A stretch of DNA of 64,000 bases. Origin: Cinnamomum chago (taxonomy: Eukaryota > Streptophyta > Magnoliopsida > Laurales > Lauraceae). Below, one piece after another: positions 49,699 to 62,330 of the stretch (the first letter of the stretch is position 1; every line of letters starts with the position of its first letter). The position numbers and the translations under genes are program-made. The DNA lies in the NCBI GenBank assembly GCA_038049695.1, contig CP142457.1, positions 21,962,501 to 22,026,500 on the forward strand. Reading direction: 5' to 3'. The notes under the pieces are model-generated. The model was not told the origin of the DNA. It worked only from the letters and a program-made list of their open reading frames with translations, and searched no databases.

Positions 49699-52600
49699 AA
49701 AACGCAATCCCGGATTTTTCCAAAGGGAGTCTTTGGACCAAGAGTCGCATGAAACACAGTGTTGACTCAACAACTTTCTAGAGCCGCACAGATTATGTTT
49801 TCGTTCAAAAGTACCGGACGACCCTCGCATGAAGTTCCGGTTTTCGCCCTAGCAAACACTGAACTCCTCGAAAGTGATTTCCACACCCAAGATTCACCCG
49901 AAACCCGTAGTAAACCGAAGAGTAGCTCGGAATATCCTAAAAATCGCATCTCATCCCAAAATCCCAAAATATGGATTTAGAGACGTACGATAAGACAAGG
50001 ACACCCGAAAACCTTTTTAGTTTAAAACTTGATCCCGGATATTTCTAGATGTTGCCTTTGTACACAGAGTCGCAAGAAACACGGTGTTGAGTTAACAATT
50101 TCCTAGAGCCGCAAAGATTCTGCTTTAGTACAAAAGTATCGTACGTCCCGCGCGAAGTTCGGGTTTTCTCCTTTACAACCAGAGAACTCCCCGAAAGTGT
50201 TTACCATACCCAAGGTTCGCCCGAAACCCGTTTTAAACCGAAAAGTAGCTCGAAATATCCTAACAGGTGCATCTCAACCCAGAATACCTTCAAATGGATT
50301 TCGAGGCGTGAGACAAGAGAAGGACACCCGAAACCCCTTCTATAGTAAAACGTGATCCTGGAATTTTCTAGAGGGAGTCTTTGGACCAAGAGTCGCATTA
50401 AAACACAGTGTAGAGTCAGCCATATTCTCGAGCCGCATAGATTGTGTTTTTGTACTAAAGGACCGTACGACCCGCACGAAGTACGGGTTTTCGCCTTTAC
50501 ATACACTGAACTCCCCGAATGTGTTTTCCTTACCCAAGATTCGCCCGAAACCCGTTTTAAACGGAAAAGTAGCTCGAAATATCTTAAAGAGCGCAACTCA
50601 ACCCAGAATACCTTCAAATGGATTTCGAGGCGTGAGACAACAGAAAGACACCCGAAACCCCTTCTATAGTAAAACGTGATCCTGGAATTTTCTCGAGGGA
50701 CTCTTTAGACCAAGAGTCGCATTAAAACACAGTGTAGAGTCAGACATATTCTCGAGCCGCATAGATTGTGTTTTCGTACTAAAGGACCGTACGTCCCGCA
50801 CGAAGTTCGGGTTTTCGCCTTTACAAACACTGAACTCCCCGAATGTGTTTTCCTTACCCAAGATTCGCCCGAAACCCGTTTTAAACCGAAAAGTAGCTCG
50901 AAATATCTTAAAGAGCGCATCTCAACCCAGAATCCCTTCAAATGGATTTGGAGCCGTAAGGAAAGACAGAGACACCCGAAACCCCATTTAGAGTAAAACG
51001 CAATCCCGGATTTTTCCAAAGGGAGTCTTTGGACCAAGAGTCGCATGAAACACAGTGTTGACTCAACAACTTTCTAGAGCCGCACAGATTATGTTTTCGT
51101 TCAAAAGTACCGTACGACCTCGCATGAAGTTCCGGTTTTCGCCCTAGCGAACACTGAACTCCCCGAAAGTGATTTCCACACCTAAGATTCACCCGAAACC
51201 CGTAGTAAACCGAAGAGTAGCTCGGAATATCCTAAAAATCGCATCTCATCCCAAAATCCCAAAATATGGATTTAGAGACGTACGATAAGACAAGGACACC
51301 CGAAACCCTTTTTAGTTTAAAACTTGATCCCGGATATTTCTAGATGTTGCCTTTGTACACAGAGTCGCAAGAAACACAGAGTGGAGTGAATAATTTCCTA
51401 GAGCCGCAAAGATTCTGCTTTAGTACAAAAGTATCGTACGTCCCGCGCGAAGTTCGGGTTTTCTCCTTTACAACCAGAGAACTCCCCGAAAGTGTTTACC
51501 ATACCCAAGGTTCGCCCGGAACCCGTTTTAAATCGAAAAGTATCTCGAAATATCCTAAATGGTGCATCTCAACCCAGAATACCTTCAAATGGATTTCGAG
51601 GCGTGAGACAAGAGAAGGACACCCGAAACCCCTTCTATAGTAAAACGTGATCCTGGAATTTTCTAGAGGGAGTCTTTCGACCAAGAGTCGCATTAAAACA
51701 CAGTGTAGAGTCAGCCATATTCTCGAGCCGCATAGATTGTGTTTTCGTACTAAAGGACCGTACGACCCGCACGAAGTACGGGTTTTCACCTTTACAAACA
51801 CTGAACTCCCCGAATGTGTTTTCCTTACGCAAGATTCGCCCGAAACCCGTTTTAAACCGAAAAGTAGCTCGAATTATCTTAAAGAGCGCATCTCAACCCA
51901 GAATCCCTACAAATGGATTTGGAGCCGTAAGGAAAGACAGAGACACCCGAAACCCCATTTAGAGTAAAACGCAATCCCGGATTTTTCCAAAGGGAGTCTT
52001 TGGACCAAGAGTCGCATGAAACACAGTGTTGACTCAACAACTTTCTAGAGCCGCACAGATTATGTTTTCGCTCAAAAGTACCGTACGACCCTCGCATGAA
52101 GTTCCGGTTTTCGCCCTAGCAAACACTGAACTCCTCGAAAGTGATTTCCACACCCAAGATTCACCCGAAACCCGTAGTAAACCGAAGAGTAGCTCGGAAT
52201 ATCCTAAAAATCGCATCTCATACCAAAATCCCAAAATATGGATTTAGAGACGTACGATAAGACAAGGACACCCGAAAACCTTTTTAGTTTAAAACTTGAT
52301 CCCGGATATTTCTAGATGTTGCCTTTGTACACAGAGTCGCAAGAAACACAGTTTGGAGTTAACAATTTCCTAGAGCCGCAAAGATTCTGCTTTAGTACAA
52401 AAGTATCGTACGTCCCGCGCTAAGTTCGGGTTTTCTCCTTTACAACCAGAGAACTCCCCGAAAGTGTTTACCATACCCAAGGTTCGCCCGAAACCCGTTT
52501 TAAACCGAAAAGTATCTCGAAATATCCTAAAAGGTGCATCTCAACCCAGAATACCTTCAAATGGATTTCGAGGCGTGAGACAAGAGAAGGACACCCGAAA

Positions 52601-53909
52601 CCCCTTCTATAGTAAAACGTGATCCTGGAATTTTCTAGAGGGAGTCTTTGGACCAAGAGTCGCATTAAAACACAGTGTAGAGTCAACCATATTCTCGAGC
52701 CACATAGATTGTGTTTTCGTACTAAAGGACCGTACGACCCGCACGAAGTTCGGGTTTTCGCCTTTACAAACACTGAACTCCCCGAATGTGTTTTCCTTAC
52801 CCAAGATTCGCCCGAAACCCGTTTTAAACCGAAGAGTAGCTCGAAATATCTTAAAGAGCGCATCTCAACCAAGAATCCCTTCAAATGGATTTGGAGCCGT
52901 AAGGAAAGACAGAGACACCCGAAACCCAATTTAGAGTAAAACGCAATCCCGGATTTTTCCAAAGGGAGTCTTTGGACCAAGAGTCGCATGAAACACAGTG
53001 TTCACTCAACAACTTTCTAGAGCCGCACAGATTATGTTTTCGTTCAAAAGTACCGTACGACCCTCGCATGAAGTTCCGGTTTTCGCCCTAGCAAACACTG
53101 AACTCCCCGAAAGTGATTTCCACACCCAAGATTCACCCAAAACCCGTAGTAAACCGAAGAGTAGCTCGGAATATCCTAAAAATCGCATCTCATCCCAAAA
53201 TCCCTTCATATGGATTTAGAGGCGTACGATAAGAAAAGGACACCCGAAACCCTTTTTAGTTTAAAACTCGATCCCGGATATTTCTAGATGTTGCCTTTGT
53301 ACACAGAGTCGCAAGAAACACAGTGTGGAGTGAATAATTTCCTAGAGCCGCAAAGATTCTGCTTTAGTACAAAAGTATCGTACGTCCCGCACGAAGTTCG
53401 GGTTTTCTCCTTTACAACCAGAGAACTCCCCGAAAGTGTTTACCATACCCAAGGTTCGCCCGAAACCCGTTTTAAACCGAAAAGTATCTCGAAATATCCT
53501 AAAAGGTGCATCTCAACCCAGAATACATTCAAATGGATTTCGAGGCGTGAGACAAGAGAAGGACACCCGAAACCCCTTCTATAGTAAAACGTGATCCTGG
53601 AATTTTCTAGAGGGAGTCTTTAGACTAAGAGTCGCATTAAAACACAGTGTAGAGTCAGCCATATTCTCGAGCCGCATAGATTGTGTTTTCGTACTAAAGG
53701 ACCGTACGTCCCGCACGAAGTTCGGGTTTTCGCCTTTACAAACACTGAACTCCTCGAATGTGTTTTCCTTACCCAAGATTCGCCCGAAACCCGTTTTAAA
53801 CCGAAAAGTAGCTCGAAATATCTTAAAGAGCGCATCTCAACCCAGAATCCCTACAAATGGATTTGGAGCCGTAAGGAAAGACAGAGACACCCGAAACCCC
53901 ATTTAGAGT
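49699..53909 (+). repeat. Super-HOR unit S6 (13 monomers, 4211 bp)
   Basis: A starts 49699, 50995 (one-base-deleted), 51966 and 52938. The identity run with S7 at offset 4211 extends from about 49544 to 53625. Shared rare variants are TTACGCAAGATTC near 51827, TTTTCGCTCAAAAG near 52065, CGCGCTAAGTTC near 52427 and GTGTTCACTCAAC near 52999. Confidence 0.94.
50347..50670 (+). repeat. C/B fusion monomer (subtype 1)
   Basis: Subtype-1 marks are present: GAAAGACACCC, GCGCAACTCAACC, TTTACATACACTG, and GGGACTCTTTAG in the next C. AAACGGAAAAGTAGC near 50561 and GAGACAACAGAAAG near 50634 are shared only with the fusion at 54558. Confidence 0.92.
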
Positions 53910-56900
53910 AAAACGCAATCCCGGATTTTTCCAAAGGGAGTCTTTGGACCAAGAGTCGCATGAAACACAGTGTTGACTCAACAACTTTCTAGAGCCGCAC
54001 AGATTATGTTTTCGTTCAAAAGTACCGGACGACCCTCGCATGAAGTTCCGGTTTTCGCCCTAGCAAACACTGAACTCCTCGAAAGTGATTTCCACACCCA
54101 AGATTCACCCGAAACCCGTAGTAAACCGAAGAGTAGCTCGGAATATCCTAAAAATCGCATCTCATCCCAAAATCCCAAAATATGGATTTAGAGACGTACG
54201 ATAAGACAAGGACACCCGAAAACCTTTTTAGTTTAAAACTTGATCCCGGATATTTCTAGATGTTGCCTTTGTACACAGAGTCGCAAGAAACACGGTGTTG
54301 AGTTAACAATTTCCTAGAGCCGCAAAGATTCTGCTTTAGTACAAAAGTATCGTACGTCCCGCGCGAAGTTCGGGTTTTCTCCTTTACAACCAGAGAACTC
54401 CCCGAAAGTGTTTACCATACCCAAGGTTCGCCCGAAACCCGTTTTAAACCGAAAAGTAGCTCGAAATATCCTAACAGGTGCATCTCAACCCAGAATACCT
54501 TCAAATGGATTTCGAGGCGTGAGACAAGAGAAGGACACCCGAAACCCCTTCTATAGTAAAACGTGATCCTGGAATTTTCTAGAGGGAGTCTTTGGACCAA
54601 GAGTCGCATTAAAACACAGTGTAGAGTCAGCCATATTCTCGAGCCGCATAGATTGTGTTTTTGTACTAAAGGACCGTACGACCCGCACGAAGTACGGGTT
54701 TTCGCCTTTACATACACTGAACTCCCCGAATGTGTTTTCCTTACCCAAGATTCGCCCGAAACCCGTTTTAAACGGAAAAGTAGCTCGAAATATCTTAAAG
54801 AGCGCAACTCAACCCAGAATACCTTCAAATGGATTTCGAGGCGTGAGACAACAGAAAGACACCCGAAACCCCTTCTATAGTAAAACGTGATCCTGGAATT
54901 TTCTCGAGGGACTCTTTAGACCAAGAGTCGCATTAAAACACAGTGTAGAGTCAGACATATTCTCGAGCCGCATAGATTGTGTTTTCGTACTAAAGGACCG
55001 TACGTCCCGCACGAAGTTCGGGTTTTCGCCTTTACAAACACTGAACTCCCCGAATGTGTTTTCCTTACCCAAGATTCGCCCGAAACCCGTTTTAAACCGA
55101 AAAGTAGCTCGAAATATCTTAAAGAGCGCATCTCAACCCAGAATCCCTTCAAATGGATTTGGAGCCGTAAGGAAAGACAGAGACACCCGAAACCCCATTT
55201 AGAGTAAAACGCAATCCCGGATTTTTCCAAAGGGAGTCTTTGGACCAAGAGTCGCATGAAACACAGTGTTGACTCAACAACTTTCTAGAGCCGCACAGAT
55301 TATGTTTTCGTTCAAAAGTACCGTACGACCTCGCATGAAGTTCCGGTTTTCGCCCTAGCGAACACTGAACTCCCCGAAAGTGATTTCCACACCTAAGATT
55401 CACCCGAAACCCGTAGTAAACCGAAGAGTAGCTCGGAATATCCTAAAAATCGCATCTCATCCCAAAATCCCAAAATATGGATTTAGAGACGTACGATAAG
55501 ACAAGGACACCCGAAACCCTTTTTAGTTTAAAACTTGATCCCGGATATTTCTAGATGTTGCCTTTGTACACAGAGTCGCAAGAAACACAGAGTGGAGTGA
55601 ATAATTTCCTAGAGCCGCAAAGATTCTGCTTTAGTACAAAAGTATCGTACGTCCCGCGCGAAGTTCGGGTTTTCTCCTTTACAACCAGAGAACTCCCCGA
55701 AAGTGTTTACCATACCCAAGGTTCGCCCGGAACCCGTTTTAAATCGAAAAGTATCTCGAAATATCCTAAATGGTGCATCTCAACCCAGAATACCTTCAAA
55801 TGGATTTCGAGGCGTGAGACAAGAGAAGGACACCCGAAACCCCTTCTATAGTAAAACGTGATCCTGGAATTTTCTAGAGGGAGTCTTTCGACCAAGAGTC
55901 GCATTAAAACACAGTGTAGAGTCAGCCATATTCTCGAGCCGCATAGATTGTGTTTTCGTACTAAAGGACCGTACGACCCGCACGAAGTACGGGTTTTCAC
56001 CTTTACAAACACTGAACTCCCCGAATGTGTTTTCCTTACGCAAGATTCGCCCGAAACCCGTTTTAAACCGAAAAGTAGCTCGAATTATCTTAAAGAGCGC
56101 ATCTCAACCCAGAATCCCTACAAATGGATTTGGAGCCGTAAGGAAAGACAGAGACACCCGAAACCCCATTTAGAGTAAAACGCAATCCCGGATTTTTCCA
56201 AAGGGAGTCTTTGGACCAAGAGTCGCATGAAACACAGTGTTGACTCAACAACTTTCTAGAGCCGCACAGATTATGTTTTCGCTCAAAAGTACCGTACGAC
56301 CCTCGCATGAAGTTCCGGTTTTCGCCCTAGCAAACACTGAACTCCTCGAAAGTGATTTCCACACCCAAGATTCACCCGAAACCCGTAGTAAACCGAAGAG
56401 TAGCTCGGAATATCCTAAAAATCGCATCTCATACCAAAATCCCAAAATATGGATTTAGAGACGTACGATAAGACAAGGACACCCGAAAACCTTTTTAGTT
56501 TAAAACTTGATCCCGGATATTTCTAGATGTTGCCTTTGTACACAGAGTCGCAAGAAACACAGTTTGGAGTTAACAATTTCCTAGAGCCGCAAAGATTCTG
56601 CTTTAGTACAAAAGTATCGTACGTCCCGCGCTAAGTTCGGGTTTTCTCCTTTACAACCAGAGAACTCCCCGAAAGTGTTTACCATACCCAAGGTTCGCCC
56701 GAAACCCGTTTTAAACCGAAAAGTATCTCGAAATATCCTAAAAGGTGCATCTCAACCCAGAATACCTTCAAATGGATTTCGAGGCGTGAGACAAGAGAAG
56801 GACACCCGAAACCCCTTCTATAGTAAAACGTGATCCTGGAATTTTCTAGAGGGAGTCTTTGGACCAAGAGTCGCATTAAAACACAGTGTAGAGTCAACCA

Positions 56901-58120
56901 TATTCTCGAGCCACATAGATTGTGTTTTCGTACTAAAGGACCGTACGACCCGCACGAAGTTCGGGTTTTCGCCTTTACAAACACTGAACTCCCCGAATGT
57001 GTTTTCCTTACCCAAGATTCGCCCGAAACCCGTTTTAAACCGAAGAGTAGCTCGAAATATCTTAAAGAGCGCATCTCAACCAAGAATCCCTTCAAATGGA
57101 TTTGGAGCCGTAAGGAAAGACAGAGACACCCGAAACCCAATTTAGAGTAAAACGCAATCCCGGATTTTTCCAAAGGGAGTCTTTGGACCAAGAGTCGCAT
57201 GAAACACAGTGTTCACTCAACAACTTTCTAGAGCCGCACAGATTATGTTTTCGTTCAAAAGTACCGTACGACCCTCGCATGAAGTTCCGGTTTTCGCCCT
57301 AGCAAACACTGAACTCCCCGAAAGTGATTTCCACACCCAAGATTCACCCAAAACCCGTAGTAAACCGAAGAGTAGCTCGGAATATCCTAAAAATCGCATC
57401 TCATCCCAAAATCCCTTCATATGGATTTAGAGGCGTACGATAAGAAAAGGACACCCGAAACCCTTTTTAGTTTAAAACTCGATCCCGGATATTTCTAGAT
57501 GTTGCCTTTGTACACAGAGTCGCAAGAAACACAGTGTGGAGTGAATAATTTCCTAGAGCCGCAAAGATTCTGCTTTAGTACAAAAGTATCGTACGTCCCG
57601 CACGAAGTTCGGGTTTTCTCCTTTACAACCAGAGAACTCCCCGAAAGTGTTTACCATACCCAAGGTTCGCCCGAAACCCGTTTTAAACCGAAAAGTATCT
57701 CGAAATATCCTAAAAGGTGCATCTCAACCCAGAATACATTCAAATGGATTTCGAGGCGTGAGACAAGAGAAGGACACCCGAAACCCCTTCTATAGTAAAA
57801 CGTGATCCTGGAATTTTCTAGAGGGAGTCTTTAGACCAAGAGTCGCATTAAAACACAGTGTAGAGTCAGCCATATTCTCGAGCCGCATAGATTGTCTTTT
57901 CGTACTAAAGGACCGTACGTCCCGCACGAAGTTCGGGTTTTCGCCTTTACAAACACTGAACTCCCCGAATGTGTTTTCCTTACCCAAGATTCGCCCGAAA
58001 CCCATTTTAAACCGAAAAGTAGCTCGAAATATCTTAAAGAGCGCATCTCAACCCAGAATCCCTACAAATGGATTTGGAGCCGTAAGGAAAGACAGAGACA
58101 CCCGAAACCCCATTTAGAGT
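53910..58120 (+). repeat. Super-HOR unit S7 (13 monomers, 4211 bp)
   Basis: A starts 53910, 55206 (one-base-deleted), 56177 and 57149. It is a near-perfect copy of S6 until 57836. From there the final C changes to the rare GATTGTCTTTTCG and AACCCATTTTAAACC form also found at the end of S2. Confidence 0.94.
54558..54881 (+). repeat. C/B fusion monomer (subtype 1)
   Basis: I saw no difference from 50347-50670 in the stretches compared, at offset 4211. Confidence 0.92.
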
Positions 58121-61100
58121 AAAACGCAATCCCGGATTTTTCCAAAGGGAGTCTTTGGACCAAGAGTCGCAAGAAACACAGTGTTGACTCAACAACTTTC
58201 TAGAGTCGCACAGATTATGTTTTCGTTCAAAAGTACCGTACGACCCTCGCATGAAGTTCCGGTTTTCGCCCTAGCAAACACTGAACTCCTCGAAAGTGAT
58301 TTCCACACCCAAGATTCACCCGAAACCCGTAGTAAACCGAAGAGTAGCTCGGAATATCCTAAAAATCGCATCTCATCCCAAAATCCCAAAATATGGATTT
58401 AGAGACGTACGATAAGACAAGGACACCCGAAAACCTTTTTAGTTTAAAACTTGATCCCGGATATTTCTAGATGTTGCCTTTGTACACAGAGTCGCAAGAA
58501 ACACAATGTTGAGTTAACAATTTCCTAGAGCCGCAAAGATTCTGCTTTAGTACAAAAGTATCGTACGTCCCGCGCGAAGTTCGGGTTTTCTCCTTTACAA
58601 CCAGAGAACTCCCCGAAAGTGTTTACCATACCCAAGGTTCGCCCGAAACCCGTTTTAAACCGAAAAGTAGCTCGAAATATCCTAAAAGGTGCATCTCAAC
58701 CCAGAATACCTTCAAATGGATTTCGAGGCGTGAGACAAGAGAAGGACACCCGAAACCCCTTCTATAGTAAAACGTGATCCTGGAATTTTCTAGAGGGAGA
58801 CTTTGGACCAAGAGTCGCATTAAAACACAGTGTAGAGTCAGCCATATTCTCGAGCCGCATAGATTGTGTTTTCGTACTAAAGGACCGTACGACCCGCACG
58901 AAGTACGGGTTTTCGCCTTTACAAACACTGAACTCCCCGAATGTGTTTTCCTTACCCAAGATTCGCCCGAAACCCGTTTTAAACCGAAAAGTAGCTCGAA
59001 ATATCTTAAAGAGCGCATCTCAACCCAGAATACCTTCAAATGGATTTCGAGGCGTGAGACAAGAGAAGGACACCCGAAACCCCTTCTATAGTAAAACGTG
59101 ATCCTGGAATTTTCTAGAGGGAGTCTTTGGACCAAGAGTCGCATTAAAACACAGTGTAGAGTCAGACATATTCTCGAGCCGCATAGATTGTGTTTTCGTA
59201 CTAAAGGACCGTACGTCCCGCACGAAGTTCGGGTTTTCGCCTTTACAAACACTGAACTCCCCGAATGTGTTTTCCTTACCCAAGATTCGCCCGAAACCCG
59301 TTTTAAACCAAAAAGTAGCTCGAAATATCTTAAAGAGCGCATCTCAACCCAGAATCCCTTCAAATGGATTTGGAGCCGTAAGGAAAGACAGAGACACCCG
59401 AAACCCCATTTAGAGTAAAACGCAACCCCGGATTTTTCCAAAGGGAGTCTTTGGACCAAGAGTCGCATGAAACACAGTGTTGACTCAACAACTTTCTAGA
59501 GCCGCACAGATTATGTTTTCGTTCAAAAGTACCGTACGACCTCGCATGAAGTTCCGGTTTTCGCCCTAGCGAACACTGAACTCCTCGAAAGTGATTTCCA
59601 CACCTAAGATTCACCCGAAACCCGTAGTAAACCGAAGAGTAGCTCGGAATATCCTAAAAATCGCATCTCATCCCAAAATCCCAAAATATTGATTTAGAGA
59701 CGTACGATAAGACAAGGACACCCGAAACCCTTTTTAGTTTAAAACTTGATCCCGGATATTTCTAGATGTTGCCTTTGTACACAGAGTCGCAAGAAACACA
59801 GAGTGGAGTGAATAATTTCCTAGAGCCGCAAAGATTCTGCTTTAGTACAAAAGTATCGTACGTCCCGCGCGAAGTTCGGGTTTTCTCCTTTACAACCAGA
59901 GAACTCCCCGAAAGTGTTTACCATACCCAAGGTTCGCCCGAAACCCGTTTTAAATCGAAAAGTATCTCGAAATATCCTAAACGGTGCATCTCAACCCAGA
60001 ATACCTTCAAATGGATTTCGAGGCGTGAGACAAGAGAAGGACACCCGAAACCCCTTCTATAGTAAAACGTGATCCTGGAATTTTCTAGAGGGAGTCTTTC
60101 GACCAAGAGTCGCATTAAAACACAGTGTAGAGTCAGCCATATTCTCGAGCCGCATAGATTGTGTTTTCGTACTAAAGGACCGTACGACCCGCACGAAGTA
60201 CGGGTTTTCACCTTTACAAACACTGAACTCCCCGAATGTGTTTTCCTTACCAAAGATTCGCCCGAAACCCGTTTTAAACCGAAAAGTAGCTCGAAATATC
60301 TTAAAGAGCGCATCTCAACCCAGAATCCCTTCAAATGGATTTGGAGCCGTAAGGAAAGACAGAGACACCCGAAACCCCATTTAGAGTAAAACGCAATCCC
60401 GGATTTTTCCAAAGGGAGTCTTTGGACCAAGAGTCGCATGAAACACAGTGTTGACTCAACAACTTTCTAGAGCCGCACAGATTATGTTTTCGTTCAAAAG
60501 TACCGTACGACCCTCGCATGAAGTTCCGGTTTTCGCCCTAGCAAACACTGAACTCCTCGAAAGTGATTTCCACACCCAAGATTCACCCGAAACCCGTAGT
60601 AAACCGAAGAGTAGCTCGGAATATCCTAAAAATCGCAACTCATCCCAAAATCCCAAAATATGGATTTAGAGACGTACGATAAGACAAGGACACCCGAAAA
60701 CCTTTTTAGTTTAAAACTTGATCCCGGATATTTCTAGATGTTGCCTTTGTACACAGAGTCGCAAGAAACACAGTGTGGAGTGAACAATTTCCTAGAGCCG
60801 CAAAGATTCTGCTTTAGTACAAAAGTATCGTACGTCCCGCGCGAAGTTCGGGTTTTCTCCTTTACAACCAGAGAACTCCCCGAAAGTGTTTACCATACCC
60901 AAGTTCCCCCGAAACCCGTTTTAAACCGAAAAGTATCTCGAAATATCCTAAAAGGTGCATCTCAACCCAGAATACCTTCAAATGGATTTCGAGGCGTGAG
61001 ACAAGAGAAGGACACCCGAAACCCCTTCTATAGTAAAACGTGATCCTGGAATTTTCTAGAGGGAGTCTTTGGACCAAGAGTCGCATTAAAACACAGTGTA

Positions 61101-62330
61101 GAGTCAACCATATTCTCGAGCCGCATAGATTGTGTTTTCGTACTAAAGGACCGTATGACCCGCACGAAGTACGGGTTTTCGCCTTTACAAACACTGAACT
61201 CCCCGAATGTGTTTTCTTTACCCAAGATTCGCCCGAAACCCGTTTTAAACCGAAAAGTAGCTCGAAATATCTTAAAGAGCGCATCTCAACCTAGAATCCC
61301 TTCAAATGGATTTGGAGCCGTAAGGAAAGACAGAGACACCCGAAACCCAATTTAGAGTAAAACGCAATCCCGGATTTTTGCAAAGGGAGTCTTTTGACCA
61401 AGAGTCGCCTGAAACACAGTGTTGACTCAACAACTTTCTAAAGCCGCACAGATTATGTTTTCGTTCAAAAGTACCGTACGACCCTCGCATGAAGTTCCGG
61501 TTTTCGCCCTAGCAAACACTGAACTCCCCGAAAGTGATTTCCACACCCAAGATTCACCCGAAACCCGTAGTAAACCGAAGAGTAGCTCGGAATATCCTAA
61601 AAATCGCATCTCATCCCAAAATCCCATCATATGGATTTAGAGGCGTACGATAAGACAAGGACACCCGAAACCCTTTTTAGTTTAAAACTTGATCCCGGAT
61701 ATTTCTAGATGTTGCCTTTGTACACAGAGTCGCAAGAAACACAGTGTGGAGTCAACAATTTCCTAGAGCCGCAAAGATTCTGCTTTAGTACAAAAGTATC
61801 GTACGTCCCGCGCGAAGTTCGGGTTTTCTCCTTTACAACCAGAGAACTCCCCGAAAGTGTTTACCATACCCAAGGTTCGCCCGAAACCCGTTTTAAACCG
61901 AAAAGTAGCTCGAAATATCCTAAAAGGTGAATCTCAACACAGAATACCTTCAAACGGATTTCGAGGCGTGAGACAAGAGAAGGACACCTGAAACCCCTTC
62001 TAGAGTAAAACGTGATCCTGGAATTTTCTAGAGGGAGTCTTTGGACCAAGAGTCGCATTAAAACACAGTGTAGAGTCAACCATATTCTCGAGCCGCATAG
62101 ATTGTGTTTTCGTACTAAAGGACTGTACGACCCGCACGAAGTTCGGGTTTTCGCCTTTACAAACACTGAACTCCCCGAATGTGTTTTCCTTACCCAAGAT
62201 TCGCCCGAAACCCGTTTTAAACCGAAAAGTAGCTCGAAATATCTTAAAGAGCGCATCTCCACCCAGAATCCCTACAAATGGATTTGGAGCCTTAAGGAAA
62301 GACAGAGACACCCGAAACCCCATTTAGAGT
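58121..62330 (+). repeat. Super-HOR unit S8, decaying (4210 bp)
   Basis: A starts 58121, 59417 (one-base-deleted), 60388 and 61359. The 13-monomer order is kept but private changes accumulate: CACAATGTTGAG near 58503, GCAACCCCGGATT near 59423, AATATTGATTTAG near 59687, CCCAAGTTCCCCCG near 60898 (one base lost) and TTTTTGCAAAGG near 61376. The extra lost base makes it 4210 bp. Confidence 0.9.
58769..59092 (+). repeat. C/B fusion monomer (subtype 2-like)
   Basis: C head and B tail with GAGAAGGACACC. The following C has GGGAGTCTTTGGACC and CAGACATATTC, but the normal GGACCGTACGTCCC rather than GGACAGTACG. It may be the precursor state of subtype 2. Confidence 0.9.
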
